The translations under genes were made by a program, and so were the position numbers. A stretch of DNA of 64,000 bases. It comes from Micromonospora sp. BL4 (GTDB lineage: Bacteria; Actinomycetota; Actinomycetes; Mycobacteriales; Micromonosporaceae). The notes below the pieces were generated by a model, which saw only the letters and a program-made list of their open reading frames with translations, did no database searches and was not told where the DNA came from. The stretch is taken from NCBI RefSeq assembly GCF_003667505.1, contig NZ_RCVJ01000153.1, positions 21,678 to 85,677 on the forward strand, in the 5' to 3' direction. Shown piece after piece: positions 58,201 through 64,000 of the stretch (position 1 is the stretch's first letter; each line of letters opens with the position of its first letter).

Positions 58201-59923
58201 GGTTGGCGGTGTAGGCGGTGCCGTCCGGGTTGAGCACCTCGGCGTGCCGGATGCGCACCGTGGCGCCGGCCGGGCCGTCGACCTTGAGGCGCACCTTGCC
58301 CACCATGTTCTGGCCGAGGTCGAAGATCCAGGTGCCGGGGGTGGGCTGGGTCAGCGCCTTCGCGGGCAGCTCCTGCGTGACCCGCACCGGCGGGTCGACC
58401 TGGGCGACGATCCGGTCGGTGGCGTCGACGTCGTCCACGGTGGCGGGCGACCAGCCGGAGTCGTCGAACCCGGGTCGGTCCCAGCCGGCTGGCAGCCGGC
58501 GCGCGTCGTAGGTCTCGCCGTGGATCAGGTCGCTCTGCCGGAAGGGCCCGGCCGTGGCGCGCCACGAGCCGTCGGTGCCGATCGTCTCGCTGCGCCCGTC
58601 GGTGTAGTCGATCATCAGTTGCGCGCTCAGGTGCGGCCGGGAGCCGTAGTTGTCGGTGCCGAACCAGGCGATGCTGCCGGCGTACCAACCGTCACCCAGC
58701 AGCGCGCCGAGGGCGTTGTCGCCGGCGCGGAGCTGGCGGGTCACGTCGTACGTCTGGTACTGGACCCGCTTGTCGTAGTCCGTCCAGCCGGGCGCCAACT
58801 CGTGGTCGCCGACCCGCTGGCCGTTGAGGGACAGCTGGTAGACGCCGAGTGCGGTGGCGTAGAGCCGGGCTCGGGCGACCGTGCCGTCGACCCGGAAGCC
58901 CCGGCGCAGCAGCGGGTTCGCGTCCAGCGCGGTGAGCATCGCCTCGGTGTCGCCGCTGACCCGCAGGCCGCCCGCGGTGGCCGTGCCGGCCCCGAACGGA
59001 TTCTCGCCGTCGGTGAGCGGGGCCGCGAAGAGGGTGTCGTCGCCGCTGGTCACCGAGAAGTCGGAGAAGACCCCGGTCTCCACCCCGTTGGTGCGCAGGC
59101 CCACCGAGCCGGCCCGGTGGGCGGTGCTGCGGGTGACGTCGACCTGGGTGCCGTCGACCCAGGTGGTGATGGTGTCGCCGGCCGCAGTGATGCGCAGGGT
59201 GTGCGGCGCGGTCAGCTTGTCGGCCGGTACGACCGCGCCGAGCGGGACCTCCTTGAGCAGCGTCCAGGCGCCGTCGACGCGGACGTGCGGGCGCAGCTTG
59301 GCGCTGCCGCCGGTGGTGGAGAACTGCCACATGTACGAGTTCGCCGCGCCACGGGCGCGCAGGAAGATCCCGGCCGCGTCGCGTTCCAGCCGTACCGTCG
59401 TCTGCACGGTGTAGTCGGTCCAGGTCTCGGTGGGCGACGGCATGCCGATCCAGTCGGCCCGCCAGCCGTCGCCGCCCCGTACGCCGGTCTCCCAGAACGA
59501 CGGCGCGCTCCACCCGGAGTCGCGGCCCGTGGTGTCCCAGACCCGGACCTGCCAGGCGTACCGGGTGCGGGGTCGCAGCTGCGGGCCGGCGTACGGGACG
59601 AGGGTGCTCTCCCGGGACCGGATCCGGCCGCTGTCCCAGACGTCGGCGTCGTCCAGCCGGTCCGCGCCGGTGGCGACGCGCACCTGGTACGACTCCTGGA
59701 GCACGCCCCGGGTGGTGGCCTCGATGCGCCAGCCGAGGCGCGGCTTCCCCACGTCCAGCCCGATGGGCTCGGTGGCCCGTTCGGTGGTCAGTCCGGTGAC
59801 CGTCAGCGCGGGGGCCGCCGACGCGGCGGCCGTGGCCGGGCCCGGCGCCACCGTCGGGGTGAGGCCGAGCAGCAGCACGAGAAGCGCGGAGGGTGCGGCG
59901 TGGCGCCGCGTCATGCGCATCAT
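55277..59923 (-). CDS. Large secreted alpha-L-rhamnosidase (GH78) with extra C-terminal modules
   Basis: 1548 aa. Signal peptide (LLVLLLGLTPTVAPGPATAAA), then N-terminal beta domains (LGWRIEATTRGVLQESYQVRVA; WDSGRIRSRESTLVPYAG), a middle carbohydrate-binding-like domain, and the GH78 (alpha/alpha)6 barrel with the catalytic-region motif FLSIPTDTPARDERLGWTGD (~660). After the barrel come a helical segment (~1090-1190) and at least two NEW3/Ig-like domains (ATVTVTNGGRDPLTGV; GTVLRNRAGVRVTGQL), then a C-terminal carbohydrate-binding-like domain with FVVDLPDATRDGAVRVRF. It removes terminal L-rhamnose from plant or bacterial glycosides outside the cell. It starts 56 bp after the other rhamnosidase and is probably cotranscribed with it. 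Confidence 0.93.
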   Translation of the reverse strand: MMRMTRRHAAPSALLVLLLGLTPTVAPGPATAAASAAPALTVTGLTTERATEPIGLDVGKPRLGWRIEATTRGVLQESYQVRVATGADRLDDADVWDSGRIRSRESTLVPYAGPQLRPRTRYAWQVRVWDTTGRDSGWSAPSFWETGVRGGDGWRADWIGMPSPTETWTDYTVQTTVRLERDAAGIFLRARGAANSYMWQFSTTGGSAKLRPHVRVDGAWTLLKEVPLGAVVPADKLTAPHTLRITAAGDTITTWVDGTQVDVTRSTAHRAGSVGLRTNGVETGVFSDFSVTSGDDTLFAAPLTDGENPFGAGTATAGGLRVSGDTEAMLTALDANPLLRRGFRVDGTVARARLYATALGVYQLSLNGQRVGDHELAPGWTDYDKRVQYQTYDVTRQLRAGDNALGALLGDGWYAGSIAWFGTDNYGSRPHLSAQLMIDYTDGRSETIGTDGSWRATAGPFRQSDLIHGETYDARRLPAGWDRPGFDDSGWSPATVDDVDATDRIVAQVDPPVRVTQELPAKALTQPTPGTWIFDLGQNMVGKVRLKVDGPAGATVRIRHAEVLNPDGTAYTANLRTARATDHYTLRGGGAEVYEPTFTFHGFRYVELTGYPGTPDLSTVTGLVMHTDGELTSEFETSNAMVNKLHSNITWGQRGNFLSIPTDTPARDERLGWTGDINVFANTATFNMDSLTFLTKWLQDLRDAQSANGAYPDVAPRACCGDGATGWADAGITVPYALWQRYGDTRVIEEHYASMTRYASWLESTSSNHLRTNAGPYLDWLNLNDPTPAGVVGTAYYAYSIRLLGQLAGAIGKDADAARYAALSRDIAQAFVDAYVAADGTVQGDSQTGYVLAIGMGLLPDTLRAKAADRLVANVQRHDWHLSTGFLGTPDLLPALSATGHLDVAYRLLLNDTYPSWGYEIAKGATTIWERWDSIKPDGSFGDVGMNSFNHYAYGAVGDWMYRTVAGIQPDNDKPGYAHLTFAPQPGGDLTSARASYRSAYGTIGSDWDLDARGDMRLRLTLPANTTATVRLPAPGRNAVTEGGRPAEQADGVRFVRMDGAVAVYEIGSGSYSFAVDRVLGDLGDAGDTARELGTLTDQLAGELGRPVAEYLRGRFSRLAAETAAARTAYLAGNSRSAAGDVHRALASAADTARWLRTQVATGRLDQAHADRFTALLTRVDQRLSAASSTLVGAVVKLDLPVGERLPGEVVRATVTVTNGGRDPLTGVTSDLRAPDGWTVTPVGKRATTVAPGGTVNHRYDLRIPAGQAPVSGAVDGSASYRHRGGSATLPVAGTVAVAPAVQIVSAAPVPADVAPGATTTVGTVLRNRAGVRVTGQLTVTAPDSWRATPATGYDLAPGAQTTVSTVLTAPVSVTQGPVEITVATGDTAAERRLVAIPVRFDDPPPGAYDHVDLGVAASEQAHRLAASTYSATSTEAGLTRRYTDTTRPGGWFEFDLAVEPGEPFVLRARETYDGPQLKDYEVVVDGVVAHSRAWRRTAAGAGTVSYQFVVDLPDATRDGAVRVRFRDTGDGYDPSIADVWATPVPAA

Positions 59924-59979
59924 TCCTGGTCCTCTTCCTTCCGGTGGCGGCGGGCCGACGACCGGCCCCGAACGGGACG

Positions 59980-62790
59980 TCAGCGGGGCTGGGCCGCCGG
60001 ACCGGCGACCGGCTGGAAGCTGGACCGGCCGGAGCCGACCTGGAAGACGGCCCGGCCGTCCTCGATGCCGACGAAGGTGGCTCTGCTGGGGCCGGCCGCC
60101 CGGTAGGACTTTCCCGGCACGACCGGCAGGGCGACCCGGGCGGTGACGTTGACCGGCACGTCGAGGTCGACGCGCATTCCGGCGTTGGTGCGCCGCCAGT
60201 CGAGGCGGACCGGTCCGCGCTGGGTGGGCACGGTGCCGCTGGCGCGGTCGAGCCCGGTGGCGGGCGGTACCACGTCGACCGTCGCGGCGCCCGGGCTGGC
60301 GGTGCGGACGCCGAGCAGGGTCTCCTGCACGTCGACCACCGCCTGCGCGCCCCAGCCGTGCGACTGGCTGAAGTTGCTGCCGGGGTCGAGGGTCCAGGCT
60401 TCCCAGGTGAAGGTGCCGCCCTGGGCGAGGATGTTCGCCCAGCCCAGGTCGTCGGGGTTGGTCAGCAGTCGCAGCACCGCCTCGGGCCGGCCGGCGTCGG
60501 CGAGCGCCCGCAGCAGCCAGTGGGCGGTCATCGGCCCCTGTTTCATGCCCATCGACGCGACGTGGTCGGCCAGCGCGGGCAGGTCGGCCTGCGGGGCCAG
60601 TCCGTGCGCGACGGCGTACGACGTGGCGTGCTGCCCGGCGTGGCCGCTGCGCTCGCCGGTGGCCGAGAGCCCGTCGACGTAGCTGCCGTCGGCGGCGCGC
60701 AGCGTGGCGTTGACCGCGTCGGTGAGGTCCGCGGCCCGCCCGTCGTACGTGGTGACCTCGTCGGCGGGCCGGCCGAGCGCCTCGGCCATCCGGGCGGTGG
60801 TCCGCAGCACGTCGACGCTCTGCGCGTTGATGGTGGTCCGGGCGGCGGTGCTCATGTCGTAGCCGAAGCGGCCGGGCTCGGGCCAGTCGATGATGCCGTA
60901 CCGGTAGGCGCCGCTGCCGCCGGTCAGGTCGGTGACCAGGCCGGCGGTGGGGCCGGTGGCCGGGATGTGGCGCAGCACGTACTCGGCGGTGTCCCGGATG
61001 GCCGGGTACGCCTCGGCCAGCAGCTCGCGGTCACCGGTCTCGGTCCAGTACCGCCACACCCAGTCGACGAACATCAGCGAGTAGTCGGGGATGTCCCGCT
61101 TGCCGTCGCCGTTGGGGTAGACGGCGTTGTAGCGGCCACGGTCGCCCTCGGCGGTCCAGTAGCGGGCGGCCGAGCGGAGGAACTCGCGGATGGCCTGCTG
61201 GGTGGCGTCGCGCTCGCCGAAGGCGGCCATCGTGGCGTACGAGATGTTCGCGGCGTCGCCGAGGAACTGGCCCTTCTCCCGGGTGGGTGTGTCGACGAAC
61301 GCCTCCTGGACGGAGTAGATCGCGGACCGCTTCATCATCGCCCACACCGCGTCGAGGGTGGCGTTGGAGCTGGCGAAGCTCGCCTCCCGGCCGGCCGGCA
61401 CGTCGGTGTGCACCACGACGGCGGAAACGTCGCGCGCCGAGATGCTCTCGCCGGCGCCGGGGATCTCCAGGTAGCGGAACCCGAGGTGGGTGAGGGCCCG
61501 GAACTCCTGCGGCCCGTCCTTCTGCAGGTACGGGAAGCTCATGGTGGTGCCCTGCGACTGGAGGGTGGACGTGTCGACCCGGCCGGTGTCGGTGAGGGTG
61601 TAGCCGGCCCGCAGGTCGATGGCGCGCCCGGCGACGCCGGCGTCGAACCGGACGACCGGGCGGGCGGGGATGACCACGCCGAAGTCGGCGACGACCGTGC
61701 CGTCGGCGGCGGTGCGCACCGCGACCGGTTTGACGGGGGTCTCGACAAGCCGGGTCTCCTGCCCGATCAGGTGCGGCGACGACGCGGTCGGGTGCGCGCC
61801 GAGCACCTCGGCGGCGGTGAACCCGCCGGCGCTGTCGTCGTAGCCGGGACGCATCCAGCCGGCGACCTCGGCGCGGGCGTCCTGCCGCTCGACCCGGTCG
61901 CCCTCGCCGTTGCGGCGCTCGGCGTTCGCGACGAATTGGGTGTCGCGGGCGACCCGCCAGGAGTCGTCCGTGCCGTACACCTCGCGGGTGCCGTCGGCGT
62001 GCTCGACGACCAGCTTCGCGAGCAGGCCACGGTTGCCGGCGGGGCGGCCCTGGCCGCTGCCGTACCAGTGGTAGCGCACCCCGATGACCAGCGGCGCACC
62101 GGCTCTCACCAGTTTCGTGACGTCGGTGGCCTGGTAGTAGTCCTCGCCCGGGTAGCCGAAGGAGGTCCCCCGGTCGGCGCGGGCGCCGTTGAGGTAGAGC
62201 TCGTAGGTGTGGTCGGCGGCGGTGTAGGCGCGGGCGCGGACGACGCGGCTGGCGTTGGGGCGTACCTCGGTGCGGGCCAGGGTGTAGTCGTCGGCCTCGG
62301 TGGTGGCGCGCCGGATCCAGCTCGCGCCCTCCCACTGGGTGTCGTCGATGCCGGTCTCGAAGGCGCCGGCGGCGGGTGGGGACTGCCGGCCGGTGCGGTC
62401 CCAGGTGCGGACCGTCCACTCGTACGCCGTGCCCGAACGCAGGGTGGGCCCCGCGTACGGCACGTAGGCCTGCTGGTCGGAGGCGACCTTGCCGGAGTCC
62501 CAGACCCGGTCGCCGCCGGTGGCGCTGACGGTGATCCGGTAGGCGGTCTGCGTCTCACCGGGGTCGGCGTCGCGGGGCAGCCAGCCGAAGCGCGGGACGC
62601 CCTCGACGTTGAGGGGTCGGCTCCGGTCGCCGACGGTCAGGGCGGTCGGCGCGCCCGGCGCGTGTCCCCGCGCGGCCAGCGCCGGTGGCGCCCCGCTGAG
62701 GACCACCGCGACCACGGTCGTCGCCGCCAGGAGCACCGCTGTCCGGCGCCGCCGGACAGCCGGCCGGAATCCGAGAGTACGACGAGTCAC
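59980..62790 (-). CDS. Secreted alpha-L-rhamnosidase (GH78)
   Basis: 936 aa. Twin-basic signal region (MTRRTLGFRPAVRRRRTAVLL) with hydrophobic core AATTVVAVVLSGAPPALAA. N-terminal domains LNVEGVPRFGWLPRDADPGE and YELYLNGARADRGT; the catalytic barrel is marked by FVDTPTREKGQFLGDAANISY (~500, general-acid region), RYGIIDWPEP and GGTFTWEAWTLDPGSNFSQSHGWGA. This is the standard extracellular GH78 size. GTG at 62790 has GGAGG at 5 nt. The upstream TGAATCGTTTCA (62807-62818) matches the operator of the rhamnose transport operon, so it is induced with it. Confidence 0.93.
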   Translation of the reverse strand: MTRRTLGFRPAVRRRRTAVLLAATTVVAVVLSGAPPALAARGHAPGAPTALTVGDRSRPLNVEGVPRFGWLPRDADPGETQTAYRITVSATGGDRVWDSGKVASDQQAYVPYAGPTLRSGTAYEWTVRTWDRTGRQSPPAAGAFETGIDDTQWEGASWIRRATTEADDYTLARTEVRPNASRVVRARAYTAADHTYELYLNGARADRGTSFGYPGEDYYQATDVTKLVRAGAPLVIGVRYHWYGSGQGRPAGNRGLLAKLVVEHADGTREVYGTDDSWRVARDTQFVANAERRNGEGDRVERQDARAEVAGWMRPGYDDSAGGFTAAEVLGAHPTASSPHLIGQETRLVETPVKPVAVRTAADGTVVADFGVVIPARPVVRFDAGVAGRAIDLRAGYTLTDTGRVDTSTLQSQGTTMSFPYLQKDGPQEFRALTHLGFRYLEIPGAGESISARDVSAVVVHTDVPAGREASFASSNATLDAVWAMMKRSAIYSVQEAFVDTPTREKGQFLGDAANISYATMAAFGERDATQQAIREFLRSAARYWTAEGDRGRYNAVYPNGDGKRDIPDYSLMFVDWVWRYWTETGDRELLAEAYPAIRDTAEYVLRHIPATGPTAGLVTDLTGGSGAYRYGIIDWPEPGRFGYDMSTAARTTINAQSVDVLRTTARMAEALGRPADEVTTYDGRAADLTDAVNATLRAADGSYVDGLSATGERSGHAGQHATSYAVAHGLAPQADLPALADHVASMGMKQGPMTAHWLLRALADAGRPEAVLRLLTNPDDLGWANILAQGGTFTWEAWTLDPGSNFSQSHGWGAQAVVDVQETLLGVRTASPGAATVDVVPPATGLDRASGTVPTQRGPVRLDWRRTNAGMRVDLDVPVNVTARVALPVVPGKSYRAAGPSRATFVGIEDGRAVFQVGSGRSSFQPVAGPAAQPR

Positions 62791-62806
62791 GCGGGCCTCC
62801 GCTCTA

Positions 62807-62818
62807 TGAATCGTTTCA
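62807..62818. promoter_or_regulatory. RhaR operator at the rhamnosidase pair
   Basis: TGAATCGTTTCA is identical to the site before rhaT and lies 17-28 bp upstream of the first rhamnosidase start, between it and the divergent sigma factor gene. Confidence 0.8.
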
Positions 62819-63016
62819 GGCAGGTTACGCGCTCGTCGTGGTCAAGTGAAGACGTTCACCTCGATGGATCCGACGCCCGCGCCTGGCTCCGTCCGATCCG
62901 GCCGTGGAAACTGTTATCCCGGCGCGGCCCGCCGGTCTCCTGAGGGGAGGCCGTGCTGGTGAACCCACCACGGTCCTCCACTGGGTAGCGGTGCGACCAC
63001 ACAAGGGAGTGAGACG

Positions 63017-64000
63017 ATGCGCGGTACCGGTCGGGATGGGGCCGACACCGAGATGGTGGTCGCCGCCCGCGACGGCGACCCGCAGGCGCTCGACGCCCTG
63101 GTGGCCGCGTCCCTCCCCCTCGTCTACAACGTGGTCGGTCGGGCGCTGCGGGGGCACGCCGACGTCGACGACGTGGTCCAGGAGACCCTGCTCCGCGTCG
63201 TCCGTCACCTGGCCGACCTGCGCGATCCGGCCGCGTACCGGTCCTGGCTGATCGCCATCACGGTGCGCCAGGTGCGGGACCGCGAGCAGCAGCGCCGTGC
63301 CGCGCTGACCCACACCGCCGACCTCGACAGCGCGTACGGGGTGCCCGACCCGGCCGCGGACTTCGCCGGGCTCACCATCCTGCGGCTCGGCCTGACCGAC
63401 CAGCGCCGCGAGGTGGCCGAGGCGACCCGCTGGCTCGACGACGACGACCAGACGTTGCTCGCCCTCTGGTGGCTGGAGGCCACCGGGAACCTCGACCGGG
63501 CCGACCTCGCCGCGGCGCTCGGCCTGACCGAGGGCCACGCGGCGGTACGGATCCAGCGGATGAAGGAACAGCTGGAGGTGTCCCGCAGCGTGGTCCGGGC
63601 GCTGCGCGCCAGCGCCACCTGCCCCGCCCTGCGCGACGTGACCCGCACGTGGGACGGCCGACCGAGCCCACTGTGGCGCAAGCGCCTGGCCCGGCACGTA
63701 CGCGAATGCGGTGCCTGCGGTTCCTGGGCCCGGGACCTGCTCCCGGTGGACCGCCTGCTCGCCGGGCTGCCGCTGCTGCCGATCCCACCCGGAACGGCCG
63801 AGAACCTCGCGGCCGCCACCACCGCCCTGCCCACGCCGGTCGAACCCCTGGGCGGCGGGCCAATGCCCGGCACCGGCGGGCTGCGCACCAGCATCTCGTT
63901 CGGGTCGAAGAGCGTGCTGGGGCCGATCTGCGCGGCCGCCACGGTCGCCGCGCTGGTGATCGGGGCGATCATCGTGGCCCAACCGACCCTGCCTCTTATA
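63017..64000 (+). CDS. ECF-type sigma factor fused to zinc-finger and membrane segment (C-terminus cut by edge)
   Basis: 328 residues are visible and the frame is open at the right edge. Region 2: ALDALVAASLPLVYNVVGRALRG and DVDDVVQETLLRVVRHLADL (conserved D-V-V-Q-E-T). Region 4 is seen near LLALWWLEATGNLDRADLAAALGL. A zinc-binding HVRECGACGSWARD (H-x3-C-x2-C, ~230) follows, then a Pro-rich stretch and a membrane helix (GPICAAATVAALVIGAIIVA, ~305). The protein therefore combines sigma and anti-sigma-like elements in one chain; anything beyond the helix is outside the window. ATG at 63017 has GGGAG at 7 nt. It is divergent from the rhamnosidases, with 226 bp between. Confidence 0.8.
   Translation, partial: MRGTGRDGADTEMVVAARDGDPQALDALVAASLPLVYNVVGRALRGHADVDDVVQETLLRVVRHLADLRDPAAYRSWLIAITVRQVRDREQQRRAALTHTADLDSAYGVPDPAADFAGLTILRLGLTDQRREVAEATRWLDDDDQTLLALWWLEATGNLDRADLAAALGLTEGHAAVRIQRMKEQLEVSRSVVRALRASATCPALRDVTRTWDGRPSPLWRKRLARHVRECGACGSWARDLLPVDRLLAGLPLLPIPPGTAENLAAATTALPTPVEPLGGGPMPGTGGLRTSISFGSKSVLGPICAAATVAALVIGAIIVAQPTLPLI

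Overview
The window is very GC-rich, densely coding DNA with frequent GTG and TTG starts, many 1-11 bp gene overlaps, LacI-type repressors beside sugar ABC transporters and secreted glycoside hydrolases. The gene content fits a filamentous actinomycete, most likely Micromonospora or another Micromonosporaceae (inference from style and content; no rRNA or marker gene is present). No tRNA, rRNA, insertion sequence, phage gene or CRISPR array was seen.

Layout. 1-4.0 kb: the N-terminal 1336 residues of a secreted amylase-pullulanase fusion (minus strand, continuing past the left edge). 4.1-6.9 kb: two membrane-anchored CBM2-like proteins, an NTF2-like protein and a permuted NlpC/P60-type hydrolase. 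6.9-12.3 kb (plus strand): a 62-aa membrane protein, a SigE-family sigma factor with a membrane partner, a secreted C39-like peptidase with an unusual repeat-containing leader, a DUF1996 protein and a DUF305-like lipoprotein. 12.3-23.9 kb (minus): a tightly coupled ten-gene operon led by a LacI repressor. 24-26.2 kb: an ABC-F ATPase with a possible leader-peptide attenuator, and a 59-aa membrane protein. 26.2-36.8 kb: TetR/aldo-keto reductase, alpha/beta hydrolase, GNAT, LtrA, FAD monooxygenase/AraC, and a SpoIIE-phosphatase plus anti-sigma kinase pair. 37.1-40.9 kb: a D,D-carboxypeptidase and an amino-acid ABC transporter. 41.1-62.8 kb: a complete L-rhamnose regulon. 63.0 kb to the right edge: a sigma factor fused to a zinc-finger and membrane segment.

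Rhamnose regulon. Two secreted GH78 alpha-L-rhamnosidases (62.8-55.3 kb) release rhamnose outside the cell. An ABC importer (one double ATPase, two permeases, one binding lipoprotein) takes it up, and a mutarotase, isomerase, kinase and bifunctional aldolase/dehydrogenase turn it into DHAP and lactate. The same transcript ends in lutABC, which oxidises lactate to pyruvate. A divergent LacI regulator (here rhaR) sits in the middle. The same 12-bp sequence TGAATCGTTTCA precedes both the transporter-catabolic operon and the rhamnosidase pair, which ties them into one regulon.

Most novel candidate. The LacI-led operon at 12277-23937 encodes a sugar ABC importer, two ADP-ribosylglycohydrolase-family enzymes, a ribokinase, a barrel/sulfatase-modifying-factor fusion, a class III CoA-transferase and a CitE-like lyase. 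I infer a catabolic route for a riboside-type compound in which ribose goes through ribokinase and an acidic aglycone goes through CoA activation and C-C cleavage. No substrate can be read from the sequence. Other unexplained signals are a ~35-bp inverted-repeat element present twice (9226-9260 and 36957-36992), a 63-bp repeat in a long 5' leader, and a 19-bp divergent intergenic region that appears to drive two leaderless genes.
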